Assembly: GCA_018652685.1 (NCBI GenBank)
Contig: JABIBQ010000074.1
Coordinates: 1 to 61,460 of the forward strand
Direction of reading: 5' to 3'
Length of the DNA stretch: 61,460 nucleotides
Source: Candidatus Bathyarchaeota archaeon
Lineage (GTDB): Archaea > Thermoproteota > Bathyarchaeia > TCS64
Positions 53,306 through 61,460 of the stretch are shown here, in pieces. The number at the start of each line of letters is the position of its first letter. Within the stretch, counting starts at the first letter, position 1. Below the pieces are notes generated by a model. It ran no database searches. It was not told the DNA's origin and saw only the letters and a list, made by a program, of their open reading frames with translations. A program made the position numbers and the translations under genes.

Positions 53306-53578
53306 ATGAATATGACACAAGAAAAAAAATCGGGTGAGATCGTTGCGATCCCTGAGAAAGACATGAAGACATTCAAGAGGGGATTGGTGTTGTTCGTTGT
53401 CTACATCACGGCATACGCGCTTTTCACCATAGCAGGCACGGTAAGGAAGGAAATACTCATGACCAGAGTGTTCGACATGAACCTAGGCATCGTCGGGGGA
53501 ATGCTAATCATCGCAAGTGCCATCATCATAGCGGTCTACTACAACTGGTACGCGGGAAAGGTGGAGGCGGAGGCATAG
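53306..53578 (+). CDS. DUF485-type small membrane subunit of the symporter
   Basis: 90 residues with two transmembrane helices (about 26-44 and 60-80). DUF485 (YjcH-like) proteins are encoded with ActP-type sodium/solute symporters. GAGGT precedes the ATG. The last base overlaps the GTG of the symporter gene (TAGTG), so the two are translated together. The role of the small subunit is not well known. Confidence 0.8.
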   Translation: MNMTQEKKSGEIVAIPEKDMKTFKRGLVLFVVYITAYALFTIAGTVRKEILMTRVFDMNLGIVGGMLIIASAIIIAVYYNWYAGKVEAEA

Positions 53579-55041
53579 TGTCGTACACGTTCCAGCCCAT
53601 AGCCTTCGGCCTGTTCATGATTATCACAGCGCTGACGCTGGGCATCAGCTGGTACGCTGCCAGACAGGTCAAGACAGCCAGCCACTACTTCGTAGCGGGG
53701 GGCGGCGTGAAATGGCTTGTCAACGGCATCGCCTTCGCCGGTGACTACCTGAGCGCGGCATCTTTCCTTGGCATAGCGGGAATGATAGCATTCTACGGCT
53801 TCGACGGTTTCCTGTACAGCATAGGGTTCCTGGCGGGGTGGATTGTGGCCCTGCTACTCATCGCTGAGCCTCTCAGGAGGTGCGGCAAGTACACTTTCTG
53901 TGACGCACTGCTATACAAGATCGAGGATAAGGGCGTCAGGCTCGCAGGTGCAGTGAGCACCCTAGTGGTGAGCCTGTTCTACCTGATACCTCAAGTGGTG
54001 GGTGCAGGTAGCATCGTCCAGCCACTACTCGGCCTCAGCTACGAGGTCGGTGTCGTCCTTGTAGGTGCCCTGGTAATATTCATCGTGGCCACGGCGGGGA
54101 TGGTATCGACTACCTACGTCCAGTTCATCAAGGGCTTCTTGCTACTTATCGCCGCTTTCATGCTCACCATCGGGGTCCTGTGGGTCGCTGGCCTCGGACC
54201 AGTTGAGTTCATAGCAGAAATTATCGATACCTCCGCGCTGGTGACGCCCCGGGGCACCATGAACGGAGCTCTGTTCATGGCACCGGGAATCAAGTTCACC
54301 AACCCGCTGGACTTTGCCTCCCTGGCACTGGCACTGATCTTGGGGACTGCGGCCCTGCCACATGTCCTCATCAGGTACTACACGGTTCCCACGCCGGCGG
54401 ATGCAAGAAAATCAACGGTCATCGCCATCGCGGCCATCGGGGTCTTCTACATGCTAACCCTGTTCCTTGGACTCGGGGCTATGTATTTCAGGACCGTTGA
54501 CCCCGCCAACCAGAACCTCTCTGCCCCGCTGCTAGCGGAGTTCATCGGTGGTGAGATTTTCTTCGGAATCATATCGTCCATCGCTTTCGCAACCATACTC
54601 GGGACCGTGTCTGGTCTTATCATGGCGGCGGCTGGTGCCATCGCCCATGATATCTGGACGGTCTACCTGGGTCACAAGATGAGCGACCAAGAGACTCTCA
54701 GGATGACCAAGATTACGGCAGTGGGGGTCGGTATCGCCGCGATAATACTTGGCATCATCGCCAAGGGACAGAACGTTGCCTTCTTGGTTGGGTTAGCTTT
54801 CGCGATAGCGGCATCGGCAAACCTGCCCGCGCTCGTCAGTGTGTTATTCTGGAAGGGAACAACGGCAAGGGGTGTCGAGCTTGGTATCTGGACAGGTCTG
54901 GCGAGCTCCATGGGACTCATAGCCATCGGTCCCACCATCATGGGGGCTGGGGCAATCTTCCCGCTGGCCAACCCGGGCATCGTCAGCATCCCCCTAAGCT
55001 TTATCGTAACCTTCGGGGTCTCAATGGCCCAGAAAAATTAG
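53578..55041 (+). CDS. Sodium:solute symporter (SSS family, ActP-like)
   Basis: 487 residues with about 13 hydrophobic helices. AGDYLSAASFLG (about 59-70) and ALPHVLIRYYTVP (about 258-270) are signatures of acetate/monocarboxylate-type SSS transporters. The start is GTG overlapping the DUF485 stop. It likely imports acetate, pyruvate or another short acid with sodium; the exact solute is uncertain. T-rich bases after the stop merge into the next gene's promoter. Confidence 0.9.
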   Translation: MSYTFQPIAFGLFMIITALTLGISWYAARQVKTASHYFVAGGGVKWLVNGIAFAGDYLSAASFLGIAGMIAFYGFDGFLYSIGFLAGWIVALLLIAEPLRRCGKYTFCDALLYKIEDKGVRLAGAVSTLVVSLFYLIPQVVGAGSIVQPLLGLSYEVGVVLVGALVIFIVATAGMVSTTYVQFIKGFLLLIAAFMLTIGVLWVAGLGPVEFIAEIIDTSALVTPRGTMNGALFMAPGIKFTNPLDFASLALALILGTAALPHVLIRYYTVPTPADARKSTVIAIAAIGVFYMLTLFLGLGAMYFRTVDPANQNLSAPLLAEFIGGEIFFGIISSIAFATILGTVSGLIMAAAGAIAHDIWTVYLGHKMSDQETLRMTKITAVGVGIAAIILGIIAKGQNVAFLVGLAFAIAASANLPALVSVLFWKGTTARGVELGIWTGLASSMGLIAIGPTIMGAGAIFPLANPGIVSIPLSFIVTFGVSMAQKN

Positions 55042-55057
55042 CCCACTTTTTCAAAAC

Positions 55058-55065
55058 CTATATTT
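55058..55065 (+). promoter_or_regulatory. TATA box of the metallo-beta-lactamase-fold gene
   Basis: CTATATTT is centred about 29 bases before the ATG at 55090. Confidence 0.55.
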
Positions 55066-55089
55066 CTCCTAGCTCGTTCACTCAACGGT

Positions 55090-55977
55090 ATGAGTCTCCA
55101 GCATATAACTGACAAGATCAGCGTCATCGATGTCCCGCTATCTGGCGCGAGCAGGGTCCTGGGCACGTACCTGGTTGAGGGCGAGAAAACTGCGGTAATC
55201 GATCCTGGGCCGACAAGTCAGACGCTGGGCGTGCTTGATGCACTTCAAACTCACGGGTTCAGGGAGCTGGACGCGGTCCTACTCTCACACATCCACCTGG
55301 ACCATGGGGGCGGAAGCTGGAAGATGGTGGAAGCATACCCGAATAGTTTCGTTTATTGCCACCCGAGAGGTGCGGCTCACATGATTGACCCCTCTTTACT
55401 CAAAGAGGGGGCCCAGAGGCTGTTCGGTGACAGGATTCTGGAATATGGTACCATATCGGGGGTTCCCCGCGACAGGGTGATGGAGTCAGCTGACGGGGAA
55501 GTCATCGATCTCGGAGGCATCGTCCTTCAGGTTCTCTGGACACCGGGCCACAGCAGCCACAGCCAGAGCTACTGGGAGCCAGACTCAAGGACGGTTTTCG
55601 TAGGTGACGCGGTGGGGCATGTAATGGGCGAGGGCGGTCCGGTGGTCCCAGTTAGCCCGCCGCCACATAATCCCTTGAAAGGGGTCGAAAGTATTGATAG
55701 GCTTATTGGGCTGAGCCCGGAGACGCTCTGCATAGCTCACTTCGGACCTCACGGGAACGCGGTCGAGCACCTGAGGAGAATCAGGGAACGTTCGGTTCTC
55801 TGGGAACGTCTGTCAATCCAGGCAGCGAAGGAAGGCATGGATCTTGAAGGGTTCCACGCGCTGGTGCTTGAGGAGGACGACGAACTGAACCGGATGGGGA
55901 AGGCAGATTCACCCGAGAGGTCCCTTAAAGGTGGCCTGCTGGGGTTCCACAGGTACGGGAAATGGATGCAAAACTAG
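55090..55977 (+). CDS. Metallo-beta-lactamase-fold hydrolase
   Basis: 295 residues. The metal motif HIHLDH is at His67, His69, Asp71 and His72. Further ligands are the histidine in TPGHSSHSQSY, the Asp in FVGDAVGH and the His in IAHFGPHG. The C-terminal helical domain (about 215-290) resembles that of glyoxalase-II or LACTB2-like proteins. Substrate unknown. Its stop shares a CTAG with the convergent DUF362 gene. Confidence 0.9.
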   Translation: MSLQHITDKISVIDVPLSGASRVLGTYLVEGEKTAVIDPGPTSQTLGVLDALQTHGFRELDAVLLSHIHLDHGGGSWKMVEAYPNSFVYCHPRGAAHMIDPSLLKEGAQRLFGDRILEYGTISGVPRDRVMESADGEVIDLGGIVLQVLWTPGHSSHSQSYWEPDSRTVFVGDAVGHVMGEGGPVVPVSPPPHNPLKGVESIDRLIGLSPETLCIAHFGPHGNAVEHLRRIRERSVLWERLSIQAAKEGMDLEGFHALVLEEDDELNRMGKADSPERSLKGGLLGFHRYGKWMQN

Positions 55978-56873
55978 CCGAGTATTCTTATGCCCGCGTC
56001 CTTGAGGAGTGTTACTTCGTCGCCCCAGTCCCCGAGGATTTCAGCGGCCCTGGTGAGGTACATGTTCTTTGACGGCTCGATGCCCATAATGAGGGCACAA
56101 GCAGCATCCAGTTCAAGGGGATGCTCGGAAACCGCCACGAACCTGGGGTTGGGGATGATACGTGTCTTACGGGCCTCGGCATCATGTATCGATGCGGTCT
56201 TTATTGCCTCGACAACCCCCTTGATGTTGAAAATGCTGTCATATATCTTGAAAATGTCAATGATGTTGATGTGTAGGTCCACATGACCTTTCCCGTGGTA
56301 CCTCATCCTGCTGGGGTTCGGGATCATACCGAAGAGGTTCTTGATGGTGAGGCTAACGCCGATGTCATCCTGCCATAGCTTGGCCTTGCTGAGGCTCAAC
56401 AGGTCCCTGTGCCTTAACTCGTAGAGCTTCTCCGGGATGACGCCATACAGCTCGTCCCTCATGACGGGTTCGTGCTTTGATTCAACCTGCGTCCTGATCT
56501 CCTCGGCGTCAACGGTCCTACCCGCCCAGTTTTCCTCGGTTATGTTCAGGTACTCGACCCCATGCTTCTCCAGTACTTTGTCAACGCCCGAGTGCCTCAG
56601 GAACCATTCATCGCTTCCTCTGAGATATCCCCTTTTCTTCGATCCAAGCCTACCCGTCCTGAGAGCCTCCTCGGTACGGGCCCAGCCGTAGCTCTCCACC
56701 ACAATCGCGTCCCCGTCGATGGCCTCAAGGGTCCAGTCTATTATCTCGGCCTCGGTGAAGCAGACGCTGGTCCCCCAGTTGGGTTTAACAATGACAGGTG
56801 GTTTGAGGTCTAGTTCCCTCACCAGCTTGATGAAGTCCTCCCTGGTTGCGGGCTGTTTGAAGTAGATGCTCAT
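55974..56873 (-). CDS. DUF362-domain protein, copy 1
   Basis: 299 residues with the DUF362 core: VIVKPNWGTS (about 26-35), DAIVVESYGW, SLTIKNLFGMIPNP and HINIIDIFKIY. No ferredoxin-type cysteine cluster is present, unlike many DUF362 proteins. The ATG at 56873 is preferred over an extension to 56990, since AAATATAC on the minus strand (about 56897-56904) sits at TATA distance. Function is unknown. Confidence 0.83.
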   Translation of the reverse strand: MSIYFKQPATREDFIKLVRELDLKPPVIVKPNWGTSVCFTEAEIIDWTLEAIDGDAIVVESYGWARTEEALRTGRLGSKKRGYLRGSDEWFLRHSGVDKVLEKHGVEYLNITEENWAGRTVDAEEIRTQVESKHEPVMRDELYGVIPEKLYELRHRDLLSLSKAKLWQDDIGVSLTIKNLFGMIPNPSRMRYHGKGHVDLHINIIDIFKIYDSIFNIKGVVEAIKTASIHDAEARKTRIIPNPRFVAVSEHPLELDAACALIMGIEPSKNMYLTRAAEILGDWGDEVTLLKDAGIRILG

Positions 56874-56997
56874 GGATATCACTTGGGATTCGGCGTATAT
56901 TTGAGATACTCTATTTACATGAATGATTTTCGCGTCATGAGTATGCCTAGGTACCATGTCTCCACGAAGTGTATTATTAATAAAGGACAATCAGGTC

Positions 56998-57207
56998 ATG
57001 AAGAAGATCGGTATTAGGCCCGGGTGCGATGGCATTCTGCTTACAGTGGTACTGATGTTCTGCATAGTCATGTTCATTGACATCCTTTTCTGGCTCTTCA
57101 CTGACACGGGCTTCCTCATGGGCAGCCCGGAATCAAGTTTATTCAAACCGGTTGCGATATCCGATGATGTTCCAAGGACCCTAAAACAGACCTTCACGAC
57201 GCTATAG
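56998..57207 (+). CDS. Small single-helix membrane protein
   Basis: 69 residues: MKKIGIRPGCDG then a hydrophobic helix (about 13-36) and a polar tail. TATTATTAATAAAG about 20-28 bases upstream of the ATG looks like a promoter; an in-frame ATG at 56956 would put the promoter inside the gene. No family was recognised. Confidence 0.5.
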   Translation: MKKIGIRPGCDGILLTVVLMFCIVMFIDILFWLFTDTGFLMGSPESSLFKPVAISDDVPRTLKQTFTTL

Positions 57208-57282
57208 GACAATGGCTGTATTGTGTTGTATTATTCAACGGGATATACAGGTGAATACGAGCAGGTTTCATACTAAGTATTC

Positions 57283-57396
57283 ATGCAGGATGCCGTTGCC
57301 GCTAGGATCGCTTACAGGGTGAATAATCCCGATAATGAGACTGCGCTCCTTGTGGAGACCTCGGGTGGAACTCTGGAATGGGTGCCGGAAGGATAG
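57283..57396 (+). CDS. Candidate 37-residue protein or remnant
   Basis: An ATG-initiated frame (MQDAVAARIAYRVNNPD..., ending WVPEG) stops at a TAG at 57394-57396, just before the convergent ASCH gene end. GGATATACAG about 35-40 bases upstream could be its promoter. An in-frame stop lies three codons before the ATG. It is too short to be sure; it may be a chance frame. Confidence 0.3.
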   Translation: MQDAVAARIAYRVNNPDNETALLVETSGGTLEWVPEG

Positions 57397-57858
57397 TTAA
57401 ATTGGGTACACCAGCTCGAACCTTTCAAGAATTACGTCCATGTCCCTATTGAACTCGAACCCCAGGGCCTTTCCGCGCCTCGTGTAGTACTTGTCGTGTT
57501 CCCTGAAGTAGCTCTCAAGGGTCCTGTCACCCTCGCCCTCCCAGTAGGCGTGGTCGGCGTCAACATCTCTGTACTTTACCTTCCTTGCACTGACGGTCCT
57601 GATGACTGCAACCGGTTTATCCCTGCCGTCGAGAATAATGTTGAACTCGCCGACTTTAGGTTCCGGCCAACCTTCAAGCTCCGTTTCAATGCACAGGGCT
57701 GTAGATGTTCGCTTAATTCCGCTAAGAACATAGCCTAGCAGTTCGTCGATGAGATCGGGGTTATCTCCGAACCCCCAAGCATCTGCGAAACCGCCCGTGA
57801 CACCCGTCTCGCCCTTCACCTTCTCCCAGAAATCGAGTACTCCCCGTGAAAACGACAT
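57397..57858 (-). CDS. ASCH-domain protein
   Basis: 153 residues. The ASCH fold is seen from about residue 45 (LLGYVLSGIKRTSTA), through VGEFNIILDGRDKPVAVIRT to the C-terminal ALGFEFNRDMDVILERFELV. ASCH proteins bind RNA or act as amidohydrolases on modified nucleosides such as N4-acetylcytidine. The ATG at 57858 is chosen over a GTG two codons upstream because a TATA-like sequence lies about 30 bases away. Confidence 0.83.
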   Translation of the reverse strand: MSFSRGVLDFWEKVKGETGVTGGFADAWGFGDNPDLIDELLGYVLSGIKRTSTALCIETELEGWPEPKVGEFNIILDGRDKPVAVIRTVSARKVKYRDVDADHAYWEGEGDRTLESYFREHDKYYTRRGKALGFEFNRDMDVILERFELVYPI

Positions 57859-57987
57859 ACTCACTACTACAGATTAGAACTTATCAATACAAGGATTACA
57901 GGTTACTCCTGAAAGGTTTTAATTCTGAAAGCAGCAAGTGTCGATTTTATAAATGTGGGTATAACGTGAATCCCTAAAAGCCCCCAC

Positions 57988-58827
57988 ATGTCTTCATGGG
58001 TTATGAGTAGCGTAGCTTTGGTCAAGGGCGAGAGGAGCCTTGAAACAGTTTACAGGGCACTCGACCTGATTCCATACAAGGACTCCTTCAACGACTGGGA
58101 AAAAGTCCTCATCAAGGTTAATTTCATCACAACGAAGGACTGGAGCACCGGGGCGACCACGGACCCCATCATCGTGGAGGCAATAATAAACCGTCTCAGG
58201 GACCTGGGGAAGGATGTAATCATCGTTGAATCGGACGCCCAGACCACAAATGCCAGCAAGGCGTGGGTTGCCAGCGGCATGGAGGAGCTGGGGAAGAGGC
58301 TTGACGTGCCCTTTATCAACATGAGGCACGTGGACGAGAAGGTGGAACTTGAGATCAAGAGGGGCCACGTGTTGAAGAAGATCAAGGTGGCTAAGATTGC
58401 CACAGAGTCGGCCATCGTCTCTGCCGCCAAGCTCAAGACCCACATGAGCACCAACGTCACCCTTGGCATGAAGAACATGTTCGGAATGCTCACGACCAAG
58501 TTCAAGGGAAAGTACCACATCAGGGGAATGGACAAGGTAGTCCATGATATAGCGGTAACCCTGCCACCTCAACTCACGGTCATTGACGGTTTCGTGGCAA
58601 TGGAGGGGAGGGGCCCCGTGCACGGAAAGCCCGTCCAGATGGACACGGTGATCGCAAGCACCGATGTGGTGGGGGCAGACGCGATAGCCTCAAGGATCAT
58701 GGGCTTCAACCCCGAGCGCATCGACCACATCAGGTGGGCGGACGAGAGTGGACTGGGAACCATGAACCCGGAGGTTGTCGGCGACACCATAGAGTCTGTG
58801 AAACGGATATTCGATAGGGCTCGCTAG
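57988..58827 (+). CDS. DUF362-domain protein, copy 2
   Basis: 279 residues with motifs VLIKVNFITTK, DVIIVESDAQTTN, AAKLKTHMSTNVTLGMKNMFG, VIDGFVAMEGRGP and VGADAIASRIMGF, all typical of DUF362. No cysteine is seen, so no iron-sulfur cluster is bound by this polypeptide. ATTTTATAAATG about 35-45 bases upstream provides the TATA. An in-frame ATG at 58003 is an alternative start. It lies about 1.1 kb from copy 1 on the opposite strand. Confidence 0.85.
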   Translation: MSSWVMSSVALVKGERSLETVYRALDLIPYKDSFNDWEKVLIKVNFITTKDWSTGATTDPIIVEAIINRLRDLGKDVIIVESDAQTTNASKAWVASGMEELGKRLDVPFINMRHVDEKVELEIKRGHVLKKIKVAKIATESAIVSAAKLKTHMSTNVTLGMKNMFGMLTTKFKGKYHIRGMDKVVHDIAVTLPPQLTVIDGFVAMEGRGPVHGKPVQMDTVIASTDVVGADAIASRIMGFNPERIDHIRWADESGLGTMNPEVVGDTIESVKRIFDRAR

Positions 58828-58944
58828 TATTTTCCTCATAAAATGCGTTGAATGTGTCGGTAAAAATTATTTTGTGATATGACCAGTGACGGGAACGGGT
58901 TTTCTCCCTTATTTCAGGTTACCTGATTTAAAAAATGGGGAGGA

Positions 58945-60114
58945 TTACTCCTCGATTATCTCAACGTTGGCCCTTGGCACAGTCACGACCTCACCGCCGT
59001 CAAGTTCGATGCTGACGACGCGGACCGCGCTCTCGGACTCAAGTCGTTGAAGCTCCACAGGAAGGCTATGGACCACGCCGATGGCGCCGAAGTAGGGCTG
59101 CCTGATGATCCTGATAGGTGTACCTGGGACCATTCCCTGTGAGATACCCTCGCCGCCGTCCTCCTCCACGATATCGTGGGGGATGATGATCTCGGGTCTC
59201 AGGACGCCTGCCCTGATCTGAGTTGTCCCGTTGACGGATGCGTTGAAGCCATCGAACTCCTTGAGCAACTCAAAGGTCCTCAGGCTCATGTTCATCATGC
59301 CGAAGCCCTCGGTGATGATGAGCGTCAAGCCCACCTCCTCCTGGCCCGTGATGGCTACGCCTATCTCCTCTCCCGTGAAGGTGGTCAGATCGTCGTGGCG
59401 GACACCGCCGCTCACGATTGCAGCTACACCCATCTCGACGGCCTTTTTCAATGCGTCAAGCGTGACCATGTTACCGCTGATGAGCACCTTGTTGTTGTGC
59501 TCTTCGGTGATCATGTCAGCCACAAGGGTCTGGTCATTGTCGGAAACGACGACCTGGATGTCGCCGTGAACCTCACCTCCGATGCCGAAGATGCCCTGGA
59601 TGAATGCCGCGTTGGTCTCGATGACCGCGCCTTCCCTAGGCATAATCTCGATGACCTTGCCGGGGATGTATGCGTCAACCTCGACGGGAATCGGAGCCCC
59701 TCTTAGGATGAGCTGCCCAGTTACATCGCTGAAGCTCTCAATGGTGCCAGTTGCAGGTGATTTGATTTCCTTCTTGATTAGCCCCCAGAGCGCACTGTAG
59801 AAAGCAATCCTCTCGCCCTGCTCAACAGTTTCACCGATCTGCTTAGTCATGAACTGTGGGCAGTCCTCTGGCTCAAGTCCTAGCATCATCGCCAGCTTGA
59901 CAATCTCAGGGTCTCCACTGATTTCGGTTTTCGCGACAATATCAGCGTAGCTGACCATGTCACCTACCTTGGGGTAGACTTCCCCCAGGAGAGGAAGCCG
60001 CCTCATTTTATCGACAATGGTCGCTTTCTTGACCTTCAGGCCGGGTGTATAGGCGTGTGCCTCATCTGCTCCGTTTTCGCCATCCACTTTCTTTTCTGTT
60101 GTATTATCTACCAT
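58945..60114 (-). CDS. Barrel-sandwich (lipoyl/RnfC-like) protein coupled to a GlmL-like gene
   Basis: 389 residues. Between about 30 and 170 there are repeated elements typical of barrel-sandwich hybrids (PKVGDMVSYADIVAKTEI, IKSPATGTIESFSD, AYIPGKVIEIMPREGAVIE). A middle domain follows (ISGNMVTLDALKKAVEMGV...GVAITGQEEVGLTLIITEGFG), and a C-terminal KOW-like segment (PGTPIRIIRQPYFGAIGVV). No lipoyl-lysine DKA motif is evident. The first base of the ATG overlaps the upstream gene's TAA (TAATG), showing coupled translation. Function is unknown; it is probably a structural partner of the GlmL-like ATPase. Confidence 0.65.
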   Translation of the reverse strand: MVDNTTEKKVDGENGADEAHAYTPGLKVKKATIVDKMRRLPLLGEVYPKVGDMVSYADIVAKTEISGDPEIVKLAMMLGLEPEDCPQFMTKQIGETVEQGERIAFYSALWGLIKKEIKSPATGTIESFSDVTGQLILRGAPIPVEVDAYIPGKVIEIMPREGAVIETNAAFIQGIFGIGGEVHGDIQVVVSDNDQTLVADMITEEHNNKVLISGNMVTLDALKKAVEMGVAAIVSGGVRHDDLTTFTGEEIGVAITGQEEVGLTLIITEGFGMMNMSLRTFELLKEFDGFNASVNGTTQIRAGVLRPEIIIPHDIVEEDGGEGISQGMVPGTPIRIIRQPYFGAIGVVHSLPVELQRLESESAVRVVSIELDGGEVVTVPRANVEIIEE

Positions 60115-61460
60115 TATAGTAGCCTCCCGAGGGCTTCCTCGTCGTACATATCCGTTGCCTTGAACCAGCTGAGCAGCAACTCCTTGCGCTTGGAATCCTC
60201 CTCGGGGAAGTACAACGGCCTTCCACGCGCGTCCAGCATCAGGCCAGCAACGCCTCCCTGGACGGTTGCCTCAAGCTCCTCGCCCGGGCCAGCTCCTATA
60301 TCGTAAAGCTTCGCTGGTCTCACCACTACCTTGGCCTCCTCGTCTGCGCCGAGTTTGATGAGCTTTAGGTCTCCGAGCATCAGCTGCTCGTTGATAACTT
60401 TCCCGTTTGGCATCGTGATATCAATCTCCATGACGGGCTCGCCGAACTTGGCCTGACCCTTAGCCGCGATGCTCGTTCCCAGCCTCAGCAGGCAGTCCTT
60501 GTCGAAGACGCTCCAGGCAGCATCACGGTAAACCGTGCTCAACACGCCCAGGTGGGGCATCATGAAGACGCTGTCCTGCATCATCCTTGTAATTCCCTCC
60601 GTGAGCCATGCGTCCGTCAGTATGAGCATGCTCTGGATCCTCCTCGGAGCGTGGCTCAGGAGCCCTCCCGTGCCTGCGCAGATGTCCATTGTCATCATGT
60701 CGATATAGCTCTCGGCCACAGATTGCTCGAACATATCGCTGATGGTCCTCTGGAGCTGTACACCTTTGAGCCGTGTAGCGATGCTCCTGTGATGCTTGAG
60801 CCCAAGCCTCAGTGCCTCCCTTGCGACGCTATGCTCCACTATGAGGTCTTCAAGTGTCTGTGGGATCGTAGTAGGCCTGATCATCTTGTTCATGAGCCTG
60901 GCAGCCACCTCTTCCTTGTCCAGGTCAAAGGGTATCCACCGCATGATGTTCTCAATACCGGCTTCCTTCATGACGTTGGTTACGCTGTAGCTCATGCCCA
61001 GGTTGGCGGATACACTGCGAACGAACCTGCCGTCAACGATTGAATATACGTTTGTTGTTGCTCCACCCAGACCTACTCCCATCACGTTCTGCTTGTAGGT
61101 GTTGGCGATGAGCTGAATGGCCATCCCCTCGCCCGCGGGGGTTGGCATGATATCGATTTCAGTCCACTTCATGAGGTTGTTGTACCCCGGTGCGTGACTC
61201 ATTACGTGCTCCATGAAGAGCTCGTGGACGGCACGCCTTGCAGGCTCGGTGTTCTCCTGCTCAAGAACTGGCCTGATGTTATCCACCATATCAAGTGCGA
61301 ACCCCTCCTTGAGTAGCTCCTCGATCTGTGGTCTGAGCTCCTTGTTGCCTGCGTAGACTATGGGCAGCTGGTACGAAACCCCAAGCCTCGGCTTTGGCTC
61401 CGCTGCTTTGATTAGCTCGGCGATCTCCATGACGTGCTGGCTCGCGCCGCCGTCGGTGCC
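60114..61460 (-). CDS. GlmL/MutL-like actin-fold ATPase (5' end outside the window)
   Basis: The frame stays open to the right edge: codons before the ATG at 61430 read GTDGGASQHV, which continues into MEIAELIKAAEPKPRLG as in full-length glutamate-mutase-L homologues, so the gene is truncated, not 438 residues long. The glycine-rich phosphate motif GVGLGGATTNVYSIVDG follows about 120 residues later, and DICAGTGGLLSHAP is another conserved element. GlmL was named as a reactivase of B12-dependent glutamate mutase, but no mutase genes are seen here. It is coupled to the downstream barrel-sandwich gene. Confidence 0.82.
   Translation of the reverse strand, partial: GTDGGASQHVMEIAELIKAAEPKPRLGVSYQLPIVYAGNKELRPQIEELLKEGFALDMVDNIRPVLEQENTEPARRAVHELFMEHVMSHAPGYNNLMKWTEIDIMPTPAGEGMAIQLIANTYKQNVMGVGLGGATTNVYSIVDGRFVRSVSANLGMSYSVTNVMKEAGIENIMRWIPFDLDKEEVAARLMNKMIRPTTIPQTLEDLIVEHSVAREALRLGLKHHRSIATRLKGVQLQRTISDMFEQSVAESYIDMMTMDICAGTGGLLSHAPRRIQSMLILTDAWLTEGITRMMQDSVFMMPHLGVLSTVYRDAAWSVFDKDCLLRLGTSIAAKGQAKFGEPVMEIDITMPNGKVINEQLMLGDLKLIKLGADEEAKVVVRPAKLYDIGAGPGEELEATVQGGVAGLMLDARGRPLYFPEEDSKRKELLLSWFKATDMYDEEALGRLL

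Noticed and set aside
61430-61460. Start of the GlmL-like gene at the ATG at 61430
   Set aside because: Codons upstream of it are open to the window edge and continue the family sequence (GTDGG...), so the gene starts outside the window.
1-61460. CRISPR array, tRNA, rRNA, insertion sequence or prophage
   Set aside because: No regularly spaced repeats, no tRNA cloverleaf motifs, no rRNA-like stretch and no transposase or phage structural protein were seen.

Overview
The window reads as a chromosomal segment of an anaerobic, peptide-using archaeon of moderate GC (roughly 50-55% by eye). Many start codons have a TATA-like box centred about 24-34 bases upstream and no Shine-Dalgarno sequence, which indicates leaderless archaeal transcripts. 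Archaeal-type content includes a tungsten aldehyde:ferredoxin oxidoreductase with its ferredoxin, a DUF483-like protein, an NSUN-type RNA methylase with a separate PUA-like partner, an F420-type luciferase-like enzyme and a creatininase-family protein. The phylum cannot be fixed from sequence reading alone; Asgard or TACK-type archaea would fit. No rRNA, tRNA, CRISPR array, prophage or insertion sequence was recognised.

Layout. 1-7.6 kb: two closely related S9 prolyl-oligopeptidase-type peptidases flank an ornithine-carbamoyltransferase-like gene and a ferredoxin/AOR pair; zinc-ribbon and YkgJ proteins follow. 7.9-16.4 kb: a TIGR04076 protein, an M19 dipeptidase and three M20 amidohydrolase paralogues, two of which share a duplicated promoter, interleaved with NHL, DUF998 and DinB genes. 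16.5-26.5 kb: flavodoxin-like, GH31 glycosidase, MntP, HAD, nitroreductase-like, SDR, HD, MFS, SelA-like PLP enzyme and an RNA m5C methylase with its PUA-like partner. 26.5-35.4 kb: a P1 peptidase, a 1594-residue tandem UvrA-like ATPase overlapping an alpha/alpha-toroid (terpenoid-cyclase-fold) gene, and a third S9 peptidase. 35.4-45.9 kb: a cation/proton antiporter, a winged-helix regulator, a divergent M20 protein with altered metal ligands, a SIMPL protein, a tandem GNAT, an LLM oxidoreductase, a creatininase, a phosphoribosyltransferase-like protein, a second TIGR04076 protein and a DUF483-like protein. 46-50 kb: a tight four-gene membrane operon led by a DUF6754 protein, with two more small unknown proteins upstream. 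50-61.5 kb: an M14 carboxypeptidase, a flavin reductase, a DUF485/sodium-solute-symporter pair, a metallo-beta-lactamase-fold protein, two DUF362 proteins, an ASCH protein, and finally a barrel-sandwich protein coupled to a GlmL/MutL-like ATPase cut by the window edge.

How it fits together. The dominant theme is intracellular breakdown of peptides and N-acyl amino acids (S9 x3, M20 x4, M19, P1, M14). The AOR/ferredoxin pair could oxidise aldehydes derived from amino-acid fermentation, and the symporter could import small organic acids or other solutes. Two parts look least explained by known biology. One is the DUF6754 membrane operon together with the GlmL-like/barrel-sandwich pair, which I suspect are parts of one uncharacterised membrane machine. 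The other is the double-length UvrA-like ATPase, with one degenerate ATP site, translationally coupled to a toroid protein.
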